A stretch of DNA of 64,000 nt from Oxalobacteraceae bacterium UBA6018 (GTDB lineage: Bacteria; Pseudomonadota; Gammaproteobacteria; Burkholderiales; Burkholderiaceae_D), in contig DIZW01000078.1 of the NCBI GenBank assembly GCA_002428015.1, positions 22,328 through 86,327 on the forward strand, read 5' to 3'. A program made the position numbers and the translations under genes. Positions within the stretch are counted from its first letter, which is position 1. The number at the start of each line of letters is the position of its first letter. The notes under the pieces are model-generated. The model saw only the letters and a program-made list of their open reading frames with translations, did no database searches and was not told the origin of the DNA. Shown here piece after piece: positions 19,902 to 28,918 of the stretch.

Positions 19902-21713
19902 TTGAAACAATTGAGCATTCGAAGCAAACTGTATCTCGGATTTAGCGCCATCGTCTCCATCATCCTGGTGCTCCTGGTGCTGGCGTACACCAATTTCAAC
20001 CGCGTGGCCGACGCCAGCGACCAGGACCAGCGCACCCTGGAAGTGCTGCTGGAGGCGAACAAGATCACCACCGCCGTGCTGCAGATGCAGGCCGCCGTGC
20101 GCGGCTTCATGCTCACCGGCGACGAAAGCCTGGTCGGCCCGCTCGAGGCCGAGGAAGCCGAGGCCCGCAAATACCTGGCGCTGAGCCTGGACCTGACGGC
20201 CGACAACGCCGCCCAGCAGGAACGCCTGCACGGCCTGCGCCCCATGCTCAACGAATGGATAGACGCGGTGATCACGCCGCAGATCGCCAAGCGCCGCATG
20301 GTCAACAAGACGCCCGGCACGGGCCAGTACGCGGCCACGCCGGCCGACGTCCTGAGCGGCACCAAGACCGTGGCCGACATCCGCAAGGTGCTGGCCGACG
20401 TCGCCGCCGAGGAAAACCGCCTGCTGGCCACGCGCTCGTCCTACGCCGACGCGCTCGAGCTGCAGATGAAGCGCCTGCTCACCATCGGCGGGCTGGTATG
20501 CGTGGCCCTGGCCGGCCTGATCGCCTACCTGCTCACGCGCGCGCTGACGGTCCCGCTCGGCAACCTGACCCAGGCCGTCAGCCAGATCGCCGCCGGCAAC
20601 CAGGGCGCGCGCGCCGCCGTCGTGTCCGGCGACGAGCTGGGCCAGGTGACGGTGGAGTTCAACCGCATGGCCCAGGCCATCCAGGACAACAACGCCAACG
20701 AACTGGCCGCCACCAACCTGCTGCGCGCCAAGGTCGACGCCCTGCTGGTGGTGGTCTCCAAGGCCGCCGCCGGCGACCTGACCGGCACCGTCAGCGTGAC
20801 CGGGGAGGACGCCATCGGGCGCCTCGGCCTGGGCCTGCAGACCATGGTGGACAACCTGCGCGTGCTGCTCAATAACGTGCAGAAGGCCGGCATCCAGGTC
20901 ACCACCTCGGCCACCGAGATCGCCGCCTCGGCCAAGCAGCAGGAGGCGACCGGCATCGAGCAGGCCCAGACCAGCGTGGAGATCCTCTCGACCACGAAGG
21001 AGATCTCGGCCAACACCGGCCAGCTGCTCAAGACCATGGAAGACGCCACCGCCGTGGCCGACTACACCACCAGCGCCACCGCCGACGCCCAGACCAACCT
21101 CAAACGCATGGACGCGACCATGCAGCACATGGTGGCCGCGACCGACTCGATCAACGCCAAGCTGGCCGCGCTGTCGGAGAAGGCCTCCAACATCAACAGC
21201 GTCCTGACCACCATCACCAAGGTGGCCGACCAGACCAACATCCTCTCGCTCAACGCCGCCATCGAAGCCGAGAAGGCCGGCGACGCCGGGCGCGGCTTCT
21301 CCGTGGTGGCCACCGAGATCCGGCGCCTGGCCGACCAGACCTCGGTGTCGACCTGGGACATCGAGCAGATGCTCAAGGAGATGCAGTCGGCGGTGTCGGC
21401 CAGCGTGATGGGCATGGACAAATTCTCCGAGGAGATCCGGCGCAGCGTGGGCGAGGTGCGCCAGGTCGGCGAGCAGCTCTCGTCGGTGATGGACCAGGTG
21501 CAGAAGCTCGCGCCCCAGTTCGACCTGGTGCTGCAGGGGATGCAGTCGCAGGCCGTGGGCGCCCAGCAGATTTCCGAGACCATGATGCAGTTGAACGACG
21601 CCACCCAGCAGACCGTCGAATCGCTCAAGGCCACCAGCGAGGCCGTGCACCAGCTGCAGTACGCCGCCAGCGACCTGCAATCGTCGGTGGCCACCTTCTC
21701 GGTCAACGCCTGA
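19902..21713 (+). CDS. wspA: Wsp methyl-accepting chemotaxis protein
   Basis: The 603-residue receptor has TM1 at about 13-30, a periplasmic helical sensor (about 31-190, CHASE3-like), TM2 at about 193-212, HAMP-type segments (about 213-330) and a cytoplasmic MCP signalling hairpin with its tip near 444-470 (VADQTNILSLNAAIEAEKAG). It heads a gene order identical to Pseudomonas wspABCDEFR, where WspA senses surface contact and drives phosphorylation of the WspR cyclase. The start is TTG with GGGAG eight bases before; no ATG fits the family N terminus. The ligand or mechanical signal is not shown by the sequence. Confidence 0.93.
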   Translation: MKQLSIRSKLYLGFSAIVSIILVLLVLAYTNFNRVADASDQDQRTLEVLLEANKITTAVLQMQAAVRGFMLTGDESLVGPLEAEEAEARKYLALSLDLTADNAAQQERLHGLRPMLNEWIDAVITPQIAKRRMVNKTPGTGQYAATPADVLSGTKTVADIRKVLADVAAEENRLLATRSSYADALELQMKRLLTIGGLVCVALAGLIAYLLTRALTVPLGNLTQAVSQIAAGNQGARAAVVSGDELGQVTVEFNRMAQAIQDNNANELAATNLLRAKVDALLVVVSKAAAGDLTGTVSVTGEDAIGRLGLGLQTMVDNLRVLLNNVQKAGIQVTTSATEIAASAKQQEATGIEQAQTSVEILSTTKEISANTGQLLKTMEDATAVADYTTSATADAQTNLKRMDATMQHMVAATDSINAKLAALSEKASNINSVLTTITKVADQTNILSLNAAIEAEKAGDAGRGFSVVATEIRRLADQTSVSTWDIEQMLKEMQSAVSASVMGMDKFSEEIRRSVGEVRQVGEQLSSVMDQVQKLAPQFDLVLQGMQSQAVGAQQISETMMQLNDATQQTVESLKATSEAVHQLQYAASDLQSSVATFSVNA

Positions 21714-21714
21714 G

Positions 21715-22173
21715 ATGAAGGCGCTGGTGTTCAGGATCGGGCCGGACCGCTACGGCCTGCCCCTGAGCGTGGTGGCGCGGGTGCTGCCCGCGGCCGCGCT
21801 CAAGCAGCTGCCGCTGGCGCCGCCCTTCGTGGCCGGCCTGCTCGACCTGCACGGCGAGCCGGTGCCGGTGATCGACCTGGCGCGCCTGGCCGGCCTGGAC
21901 AGCGAAGCGGTGTGCTTCGACACCCGCATCGTGCTGGTCGACTACGCGCAGGATGGCGGCGGCACGCGCCCGCTGGGCCTCTTGGCCGGCCACGTGAGCG
22001 GCATCGTGGCGCTCCAGCAGGCGGCGCTGGCCGAACCGGGCGTGACGGCCGCGCCCTTCCTGGGCCGGGTCGCCAGCGCGCCGGACGGCATGCTGCAATT
22101 GATCGAGCTTGACGGCCTGCTCGGCGCCGAGGTGCGCGCCCTGCTGTTCCAGCCGCGCGGCGAGGCCGCATGA
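21715..22173 (+). CDS. wspB: CheW-like coupling protein WspB
   Basis: The 152-residue product is a single CheW domain (YGLPLSVVARVLPA and GLLDLHGEPVPVIDLARL, typical of CheW strands). It would couple WspA to the WspE kinase. It starts one base after the wspA stop and overlaps wspC by four bases. The operon contains two CheW proteins, as in Pseudomonas; this short one corresponds to WspB. Confidence 0.92.
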   Translation: MKALVFRIGPDRYGLPLSVVARVLPAAALKQLPLAPPFVAGLLDLHGEPVPVIDLARLAGLDSEAVCFDTRIVLVDYAQDGGGTRPLGLLAGHVSGIVALQQAALAEPGVTAAPFLGRVASAPDGMLQLIELDGLLGAEVRALLFQPRGEAA

Positions 22174-23411
22174 ACGCGCGCGCCCGGCTTCAACAGGCCA
22201 CCGGGCTGGACCTGTCCGAGACCACGGTGGCGCGCGCCCTCAAGCGCCGCATGCAGGACCTGGCCATGGACGACCGCGCCGCCTACGAGGCGCTGCTGGG
22301 CGGGGACGAGCTGGACGCACTGATCGAGCTGGTGGTGGTGCCCGAGTCGTGGATGTTCCGCGATCCCGAGGCCTTCGCCGTGGCCACCGCGTTCCTGAAG
22401 GAGCGCGCCGGCGCGCGCACGCTGCGCATCCTGTCGGTCCCCTGCGCCGGCGGCGAGGAGCCGTATTCGATGGCCATGGCGCTGGAGGACGCGGGCGTGG
22501 CGCGCGACGCCTACCGCATCGACGCCTTCGACCTGTCCGAGGTGGCGCTGGCCCGGGCAAGGGAAGGCTGCTACACCCGCAACGCCTTTCGCGCCGGCGC
22601 GCTGGACTTTCGCGAGCGCTATTTCACACCCCAGGAGCGCGACTACCAGATCGCCCCGTGGCTGCGCCAGCAGGTCGTTTTCGAACAGGGCAACCTGCTC
22701 GACATGGCCGCGCCGGCCCAGCCCTACGACGTCGTGTTCTGCCGCAACCTGCTGATCTACTTCGACGAGCCGACCGTGACGGCGGCCATCGCGCGCCTGG
22801 ACGCGCTGCTCGCGCCCGACGGCCTGCTGTTCGCCGGCTACGCCGAGGTGCCGGCCTTCGCGCGCCACGGTTTCCACGTGCTGCGCACGCCAGGCGCGTT
22901 CGCGCTGCAAAAGCGCGCCCCGGACGCGCCGCCGGCGAGCCTGGCCCTGCCCGCGCGCGGCCGGGCTGCGCCCAGGCGCGCGGCCGCGCGCGAGAGCGCC
23001 CACCCGACGCAGCACGTGCAGGCGCGGCGCGCGCCGCAGCCGCAGCCGCATTCCGCGCGCAATCCGGCGCCGCCGGCCGACACCATCCTGTCCGACCTGG
23101 CGCGCCTGGCCCGCCAGCAGGCCGACCAGGGCGACCTGGCGGCCGCCGGCGGCACCTGCGAAGCCATCCTGGCGGCCGATCCGCAGGCCGCCGATGCCTA
23201 CTTCATCCTCGGCATGGTCAGCGAATGCGCGGGCGACGGCGCTGTCGCCGAGCAGCACTACCGGCGCTGCATCTACCTGCGCCCCGACCACTACGAGGCC
23301 TTGTGCCACCTGGCGCTGCTGTGCGAACATCAGGGCGACAGCGCCGCCGCCGCCGGCTTCCGCCAGCGCGCCGGACGCGTCTTCACGCGCCGCGCGGGGA
23401 GCCCATCATGA
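22170..23411 (+). CDS. wspC: CheR-type methyltransferase with TPR domain, WspC
   Basis: The 413-residue product has a CheR N-terminal helical part (1-75), a SAM-binding methyltransferase domain with SVPCAGGEEPYSM at 89-101 and VFCRNLLIYF near 190, an Ala/Pro/Arg-rich linker (about 265-300) and a C-terminal TPR region (about 320-400). It should methylate glutamates of WspA to set adaptation, opposed by WspF. It overlaps wspB and wspD by four bases each. Confidence 0.94.
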   Translation: MNARARLQQATGLDLSETTVARALKRRMQDLAMDDRAAYEALLGGDELDALIELVVVPESWMFRDPEAFAVATAFLKERAGARTLRILSVPCAGGEEPYSMAMALEDAGVARDAYRIDAFDLSEVALARAREGCYTRNAFRAGALDFRERYFTPQERDYQIAPWLRQQVVFEQGNLLDMAAPAQPYDVVFCRNLLIYFDEPTVTAAIARLDALLAPDGLLFAGYAEVPAFARHGFHVLRTPGAFALQKRAPDAPPASLALPARGRAAPRRAAARESAHPTQHVQARRAPQPQPHSARNPAPPADTILSDLARLARQQADQGDLAAAGGTCEAILAADPQAADAYFILGMVSECAGDGAVAEQHYRRCIYLRPDHYEALCHLALLCEHQGDSAAAAGFRQRAGRVFTRRAGSPS

Positions 23412-24073
23412 GCGGAACCACCATGAACGACTGCTGGAACCAGATCGGCGTCAGGGGCGACCGCAGCTGCGAGAAACTCACCACCCACATCCACTGCCGC
23501 AACTGCGAGGTCTACGCCGGCGCCGCGCGCCACAGCCTGCAGCGCGCGGTCGGTCATGACTACCGCGAGCAATGGGCGCACCAGCTGCGCCAGCCGCAGG
23601 CCAGCGCCGACGTGCGCGACCGCTCCGGCCTGGCGTTTCGCATCGGCGCCGAATGGCTGCTGCTGCCCACCGCGATGGTGGTGGCGGTGGCGCCGTCCGC
23701 GCCCAGCCACAAGCTGCCGCACCGCACCAATACCGGCCTGGCCGGGATCGTCAACGTCGGCGGCACCATCTGCCCGGCAGTGGCGCTCGACCAGGTGCTC
23801 GGGATCGACGCGCAAGGGCAGGCGGCGGCCGCGCGCCGCCACGTGTTCGCGCGCCTGGTCGTCATCGCCTGGGACGCCCAGCGCTACGCCCTGCCGGTGG
23901 CCGACCTGCACGGCATCGTGCGCTACGCCGGCGCCGCCGTGCAGGCGCCGGCCGCCACCATCAACAAGGGCCTGCAGCGCTACCTCGAGGGAGTGCTGGC
24001 GCATGAGGACATGCTCATCGGCGTGCTCGACGCGCAGTTGCTCGGCCATCAACTGGGGAGGCTGCTGCGATGA
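23408..24073 (+). CDS. wspD: CheW-like coupling protein WspD with cysteine-rich N terminus
   Basis: The 221-residue product has a WspD-type N terminus with conserved cysteines (CWNQIGVRGDRSC and HIHCRNCEVYAG, about residues 9-42) and a CheW domain (about 75-215). WspD is the second coupling protein and is thought to work with WspB in WspA-WspE assembly. The frame is open upstream, but ATG at 23408 overlaps the wspC stop as ATGA and gives the family start. The cysteine cluster may bind metal or sense redox; this is inference. Confidence 0.92.
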   Translation: MSGTTMNDCWNQIGVRGDRSCEKLTTHIHCRNCEVYAGAARHSLQRAVGHDYREQWAHQLRQPQASADVRDRSGLAFRIGAEWLLLPTAMVVAVAPSAPSHKLPHRTNTGLAGIVNVGGTICPAVALDQVLGIDAQGQAAAARRHVFARLVVIAWDAQRYALPVADLHGIVRYAGAAVQAPAATINKGLQRYLEGVLAHEDMLIGVLDAQLLGHQLGRLLR

Positions 24074-26370
24074 GCCAGGACAGCGGCGACCTGAGCCAGT
24101 TTTCGATGCTCGACCTGTTCCGCATGGAGGCCCAGGGCCAGACCCAGGTGCTCACCGACGGCCTGCTCAACATCGAGCGCGGCGGCGGCGACCCCGGCAC
24201 CCTCGAAGCGATGATGCGCGCGGCCCACTCGATCAAGGGCGCCGCCGCCATCGTCGGGCTCGACGCCGTGGTGCAGCTGTCGCACGCGATGGAGGACGCC
24301 TTCGTCGACGCCCAGCACGGCAAGCTGCAACTGACCCCGGCCCGGGTCGACGTGCTGCTGGCCGGGGTCGACTTCATCCTGCAACTGTCGGCCCTGGGCG
24401 AGCAGCAGGTCGACGACTGGCTGAGACAGAACGGCGGCCGCATCGCCGACACCCTCGGCGCGATCGCGCGCATCGGCGCGCTGACGGCCGCCCCTGGCGC
24501 CCCACCTGACGCATCTGCCGTGACGGCCGCACCGGCCGCGGTGGCGGCGCCGCCCCCTGCCGTCCCTGCCGTCGCCGGCGCCGCGCCTGCCCCCGTGGGC
24601 GCGCCAGCGCCCGATGACGCCCTGCCCGCGCGCGCCCCGGCCAAGGCCCCGGCCCAGAACTTCGACCGGCTGCTGTCGCTGGCCAGCGAAACGCGCATCA
24701 ACGCCCACCAGGTGCAGCCGCTGCTGCATTCGATGCAGCGCTTCAAGCGCAACCAGGCCAGCCTGTTCCAGGCCATCGAGCAGCTGCACGAACTGGTGCT
24801 GGCCAGCGGCGCGCCGGCGCTGGTCGAGAAATCAGCGCTGGCCGTGCAAAGGGCCCAGCCGCTCAAGCAGTTCATGCACGGCCACCTGGCCGACGTCGAA
24901 GCCTACGAGCGGCGCGTGCTGGGCGTGGCCAACAACCTGGTCGACGAGGTGCTGGCGCTGCGCATGCGCCCTTTCCGCGACGGCGTGCACATGTTCCCGC
25001 GCATGGTGCGCGATCTGGCGCGCAGCCTCGGCAAAGAGGCCCAGCTGCTGATCGAGGGCGAGGACACGCTGGTCGACCGCGACATCCTGGCGCGCATCGA
25101 AAGCCCGCTCAACCACATCCTGCGCAACGCGGTCGACCACGGTCTGGAAGATCCGGGCGAGCGCGCGGCGGCCGGCAAGGCTCCCCTGGGCACCATCGTG
25201 ATGCAGGCGCGCCACCGCGCCGGCATGCTGCACATCGAGATCGGCGACGACGGGCGCGGAGTCGACCAGGAGCGCATTCGGCGCCGCATCGTGGAGCGCA
25301 ACATGGCCAGCGAGCCGATGGCCGCCGCGCTGTCGGCGGACGAGCTGCTCGAGTTCCTGTTCCTGCCCGCGTTCAGCCTCAAGCAGGACGCCAGCGCCAT
25401 CTCCGGACGCGGGGTGGGCCTGGACATCGTGCAGCAGACCATCCGCGAACAGAACGGCACGGTGCGCATCGGGTCCCAGCCCGGCATCGGCTTTCGCACC
25501 ACGATCACGCTGCCGCTGACCCAGTCGATCGTGCGCGCCCTGGTGCTCGAGATCCAGGGCGAGCCGTACGCGCTGCCGATCGTCAAGGTCGAGCGCGTGC
25601 TGACGGTCGCCCAGAGCGAGATCCGCACGCTCGAAGGCAAGCAGTTCGTAGTGGCCGGCGGCGAGCACCTGGGACTGGTGCAGGCGGCCCAGGTGCTCGA
25701 CCTGGGCGCGGCCGACAGCGCCTCCGGCGACCTGGCGGTGGTGGTCATCGGCGCCGCCGCGCGCCGCTACGCGCTGGTGGTCGACGCCATCCGCGGCGAA
25801 CAAAGCCTGGCGGTGCAGGCGCTCGATCCGACCTTCGGCAAGCTGCGCGACGTCAGCGCCGCCGCCCTGCTCGACGACGGCGCCCCGGTGCTGATCCTGG
25901 ACGTGCCGGACCTGCTGCTGTCGATCGACAAGCTGCTCGGCGAAGGCAGCCTGCGCCAGCTCGGCGGCGGTGCCGGGCAGGCGCGCCGGCGCGCGCGCCG
26001 TATCCTGGTCGTGGACGACTCGCTCACCGTGCGCGAGATGGAGCGCAAGCTGCTGCACGGGCGCGGCTACGAGGTCGACGTCGCCGTCGACGGCATGGAT
26101 GGCTGGAACGCCGCGCGCGGCGGGGAATATGATCTGGTCATCACCGACGTCGACATGCCGCGCATGGACGGTATCGAGCTGGTGGCCCTGATCAAGAACG
26201 ACGCCCGCCTGCACGCGCTGCCGGTGATGATCGTCTCGTACAAGGACCGGCCGGAGGACCGCGCGCGCGGCATGACCGCCGGCGCCGACTATTATCTGAC
26301 CAAGGGCAGCTTCCATGACGAGACGCTGCTCGACGCGGTGTTCGACCTGATCGGAGAGGCTGGCTTATGA
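24070..26370 (+). CDS. wspE: Hybrid CheA-type histidine kinase with receiver, WspE
   Basis: The 766-residue kinase has an N-terminal HPt domain with H53 (AAHSIKGAAA), a Pro/Ala linker (about 140-200), a dimerisation and HATPase core (HILRNAVDHGLEDPGERA, GDDGRGVD, GRGVGLDIV), a CheW-like regulatory domain (about 500-630) and a C-terminal receiver starting near 640 with VVDDS and phospho-acceptor D693 in ITDVDMPRMDG. It would phosphorylate WspR and WspF. It overlaps wspD and wspF by four bases each. Confidence 0.95.
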   Translation: MSQDSGDLSQFSMLDLFRMEAQGQTQVLTDGLLNIERGGGDPGTLEAMMRAAHSIKGAAAIVGLDAVVQLSHAMEDAFVDAQHGKLQLTPARVDVLLAGVDFILQLSALGEQQVDDWLRQNGGRIADTLGAIARIGALTAAPGAPPDASAVTAAPAAVAAPPPAVPAVAGAAPAPVGAPAPDDALPARAPAKAPAQNFDRLLSLASETRINAHQVQPLLHSMQRFKRNQASLFQAIEQLHELVLASGAPALVEKSALAVQRAQPLKQFMHGHLADVEAYERRVLGVANNLVDEVLALRMRPFRDGVHMFPRMVRDLARSLGKEAQLLIEGEDTLVDRDILARIESPLNHILRNAVDHGLEDPGERAAAGKAPLGTIVMQARHRAGMLHIEIGDDGRGVDQERIRRRIVERNMASEPMAAALSADELLEFLFLPAFSLKQDASAISGRGVGLDIVQQTIREQNGTVRIGSQPGIGFRTTITLPLTQSIVRALVLEIQGEPYALPIVKVERVLTVAQSEIRTLEGKQFVVAGGEHLGLVQAAQVLDLGAADSASGDLAVVVIGAAARRYALVVDAIRGEQSLAVQALDPTFGKLRDVSAAALLDDGAPVLILDVPDLLLSIDKLLGEGSLRQLGGGAGQARRRARRILVVDDSLTVREMERKLLHGRGYEVDVAVDGMDGWNAARGGEYDLVITDVDMPRMDGIELVALIKNDARLHALPVMIVSYKDRPEDRARGMTAGADYYLTKGSFHDETLLDAVFDLIGEAGL

Positions 26371-27386
26371 AGATCGGCATTGCCAACGACGTCGCCATGG
26401 CGGCCGAGGCGCTGCGCCGGGTGGTGGCCGCGTCCAGCGAGCACCAGGTGCTGTGGACCGCGCGCAGCGGGGTGGAGGCGGTGGCGCTGTGCGCGGCCCA
26501 GCGTCCCGACCTGATCCTGATGGACTTGAACATGCCGCTGATGGACGGGGTCGAGGCCACCCGCCTGATCATGGAGAACACCCCGTGCGCGATCCTGGTC
26601 GTGACCGGCCAGCCGCAGGACAATGTGGGCCAGGTGTTCCGGGCCCTGGGCGCCGGCGCGCTGGACGTCACGGCCACGCCGATCCTGCGCGGCGGCGACG
26701 GGGGCGACGAAGCCCTGCTGGCCAAGATCAAGACCATCGGCAAGCTTCTACGCGTGAGCAACAGCGACAGCGTGAGCGCGTCCCCGTCCGCGCCGCCCGA
26801 ACCGGGCGACGGCCAGGTGCGCCACCTGCTGGCCATCGGCGCCTCGACCGGCGGCCCGGTGGCGCTGGCCAAGCTGCTGCGCGGCTGGACACCGTCGCCC
26901 GGCACCGCGATCGTGGTGGTGCAGCACATCGACGCCAACTTCGCCGGCCATTTCGCCAAGTGGATGGGCGAGCAGCTGCCCATTCCGGTGCGGGTGATCG
27001 AGGACAACGACACGCTCGAAGCGGGCGTGGTGCAGGTTGCCAAGACCAACGACCACCTGGTGATGAACGCGCGCAAGCGCCTGTCCTACGACATCGAGCC
27101 GCGCGACTACGCCTACCGGCCCTCGGTGGACGTGTTCTTCGAGTGCGTGGCGCGCCACTGGGCGGGCGAGGCCACCGGGGTGCTCCTGACCGGCATGGGC
27201 CGCGACGGCGCCCAGGGCCTACTGGAGCTGCGCCGCGCCGGCAAGTTCACCATCGCCCAGGACCAGGCCAGCAGCGCCGTCTACGGCATGCCGCGCGCGG
27301 CCGCCGACCTGAACGCGGCCCAACAAATTTTGCCGGTCGACGGCATCGCCCGGCTATTGCGCAGTAGAATTGGCAGCAAAGGCTGA
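26367..27386 (+). CDS. wspF: CheB-type protein-glutamate methylesterase WspF
   Basis: The 339-residue product has a receiver domain with D53 (LILMDLNMP), where the first acidic pair reads ND rather than DD as usual in WspF, and a methylesterase domain with S160 (GASTGGPV), H187 (VVQHID) and D280 (GMGRDGAQ) of the catalytic triad. It removes methyl groups from WspA and so lowers signalling; in Pseudomonas, loss of wspF gives high cyclic-di-GMP and wrinkly colonies. It starts inside the wspE stop. Confidence 0.95.
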   Translation: MKIGIANDVAMAAEALRRVVAASSEHQVLWTARSGVEAVALCAAQRPDLILMDLNMPLMDGVEATRLIMENTPCAILVVTGQPQDNVGQVFRALGAGALDVTATPILRGGDGGDEALLAKIKTIGKLLRVSNSDSVSASPSAPPEPGDGQVRHLLAIGASTGGPVALAKLLRGWTPSPGTAIVVVQHIDANFAGHFAKWMGEQLPIPVRVIEDNDTLEAGVVQVAKTNDHLVMNARKRLSYDIEPRDYAYRPSVDVFFECVARHWAGEATGVLLTGMGRDGAQGLLELRRAGKFTIAQDQASSAVYGMPRAAADLNAAQQILPVDGIARLLRSRIGSKG

Positions 27387-27407
27387 AACCAGGCCCACAT
27401 GACAACA

Positions 27408-27473
27408 GGGAACCTCGAAAAACCGTAGCGAGCGGCGAAAATTTCGACGCGCAGTAGGTTTTTCGAGGTTCCC
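27408..27473. repeat. 66-bp hairpin element between wspF and wspR
   Basis: Perfect 17-base inverted arms GGGAACCTCGAAAAACC and its complement flank 32 bases. It fills most of the only sizeable gap in the wsp operon and has no T tract. Part of the arm (TTCGAGGTTCC) recurs at 41385-41395 upstream of cysI. It resembles a short MITE or IS-end pair. Confidence 0.85.
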
Positions 27474-27491
27474 AACAGCAAGAGACCAGCG

Positions 27492-28526
27492 ATGCAAGAC
27501 GATATCCGTGCCGGCGCCCCAGCAGCGGCTGGCGCCTCCCCTTTCCGCGTGCGCGTTTTGCTGGTGGACGACCAGCTGATCATCATCGAAGCGATCCGGC
27601 GCATGTTGAGCGACCAGGACGACATCGAATTCCATTACACCACCGACGCCGCCAAGGCCGTCGACACAGCCGAGCAGCTGCAGCCGACCGTGGTGCTGCA
27701 AGACCTGGTCATGCCGGGCGCCGACGGGTTTTCGCTGATCAAAAGCTACCGCGAGCGCGCCAGCCTGCGCGACGTGCCGATCATCGTGCTCTCGGCCAAG
27801 GACGAGCCCAAGCTCAAGGCGCACGGATTTTCGGTCGGCGCCAACGATTACCTCACCAAGCTGCCGGACCGGCTCGAACTGCTGGCGCGGGTGCGCTACC
27901 ACTCGGCCAGCCACATCACCCGGCTGCAGCGCGACGAAGCCTTCCGCTTCCTGCGCGAGAGCCAGCAGAACCTGGCCCTGGCCAACATCGAATTGCAGAA
28001 GATGGCCGCGCTCGACAGCCTGACCGGCATCGCCAACCGGCGCCGCTTCGACGAAGCCCTGCGCACCGAATGGCAGCGCGGCCAGCGCGACAAGAAGCCG
28101 CTGTCGCTGCTGATGTGTGACATCGACAGCTTCAAGGCCTACAATGACACCTTCGGCCATCTTCCCGGCGACCTGTGCCTGAAGAAAACCGCGGCGGTGC
28201 TGACCGAGCACCTCAAGCGGCCGGCCGACCTCGCGGTCCGTTACGGCGGCGAGGAATTCGCGATCCTGCTGCCCGAGACCGATCTCGAGGGCGCCCTGGT
28301 CGTGGCCGGCGCCTGCCGCGCCCACCTCGAAGCGCTGGCCATGGAAAACCCGACCGTGCCGAGCGGCATCGTCACCTTGTCGATCGGCGTCGCCAGCGTG
28401 GTCCCGTCCAAGGACAGCAGCGCCGAACAGCTGGTGGCGCGCGCCGACAAGGCCTTGTACGCCGCCAAGACGGAAGGGCGCAACCGCGTCTGCAAGGCCG
28501 ACATCGATTCAAGAACCACAACCTAA
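27492..28526 (+). CDS. wspR: Diguanylate cyclase response regulator WspR
   Basis: The 344-residue product has a receiver (about 18-135) with D71 (LQDLVMP) and K123, a helical stalk and a GGDEF domain with GGEEF at 252-256. The allosteric I-site RPAD is at 243-246, the usual five residues before, so product inhibition is expected. It makes cyclic-di-GMP when phosphorylated by WspE. It is separated from wspF by 105 bases holding a hairpin; ppnP starts seven bases after its stop. Confidence 0.96.
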   Translation: MQDDIRAGAPAAAGASPFRVRVLLVDDQLIIIEAIRRMLSDQDDIEFHYTTDAAKAVDTAEQLQPTVVLQDLVMPGADGFSLIKSYRERASLRDVPIIVLSAKDEPKLKAHGFSVGANDYLTKLPDRLELLARVRYHSASHITRLQRDEAFRFLRESQQNLALANIELQKMAALDSLTGIANRRRFDEALRTEWQRGQRDKKPLSLLMCDIDSFKAYNDTFGHLPGDLCLKKTAAVLTEHLKRPADLAVRYGGEEFAILLPETDLEGALVVAGACRAHLEALAMENPTVPSGIVTLSIGVASVVPSKDSSAEQLVARADKALYAAKTEGRNRVCKADIDSRTTT

Positions 28527-28533
28527 GGAAATT

Positions 28534-28845
28534 ATGAGTACGCTAGAAAACGTCGCCGTCAGCAAAAAATCAAACGTCTACTTCGACGGCAAATGCGTGT
28601 CGCACAGCCTGACCCTGGCCGACGGCAGCAAGAAATCGGTGGGCGTGATCTTCCCGTCCAGCCTGACCTTCAACACGGGCGCGCCGGAAGTGATGGAAAT
28701 CGTGGGCGGCAAATGCCGCGTGCGCCTGGCCGGCGCCACCGAGTGGAACGAGTACACGGGCGGCCAGCAGTTCAGCGTCGGCGCCAACAGCGCCTTCGAC
28801 ATCGAAACGCTGGAACTGGTCGACTACGTCTGCCACTTCGGCTGA
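28534..28845 (+). CDS. ppnP: Pyrimidine/purine nucleoside phosphorylase
   Basis: The 103-residue product is a one-domain cupin of the PpnP (YaiE) family, which phosphorolyses several nucleosides to base and ribose-1-phosphate. The family pattern includes KSVGVIFPSSLTFNTGAPE and FSVGANSAFDIE. AAGGAA precedes the ATG, seven bases after wspR, so it is probably cotranscribed with the wsp genes; whether that link has a meaning is unknown. It converges with murB. Confidence 0.95.
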   Translation: MSTLENVAVSKKSNVYFDGKCVSHSLTLADGSKKSVGVIFPSSLTFNTGAPEVMEIVGGKCRVRLAGATEWNEYTGGQQFSVGANSAFDIETLELVDYVCHFG

Positions 28846-28856
28846 TCGCGTCCACC

Positions 28857-28885
28857 CGTCAGTTCGTGCGCCGCATGAACTGACG
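28857..28885. terminator. Hairpin between convergent ppnP and murB
   Basis: Perfect nine-base arms CGTCAGTTC and GAACTGACG flank an 11-base loop between the two convergent stops. There is no T tract on either strand, so termination is only a possibility. Confidence 0.4.
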
Positions 28886-28918
28886 CCGCGGCGCCCAGCC
28901 GCCGCCAACACCCCCGCT

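Noticed and set aside
27408..27473. Intrinsic terminator between wspF and wspR
   Set aside because: The hairpin lacks a T tract on either strand, and termination here would cut the cyclase off the operon.
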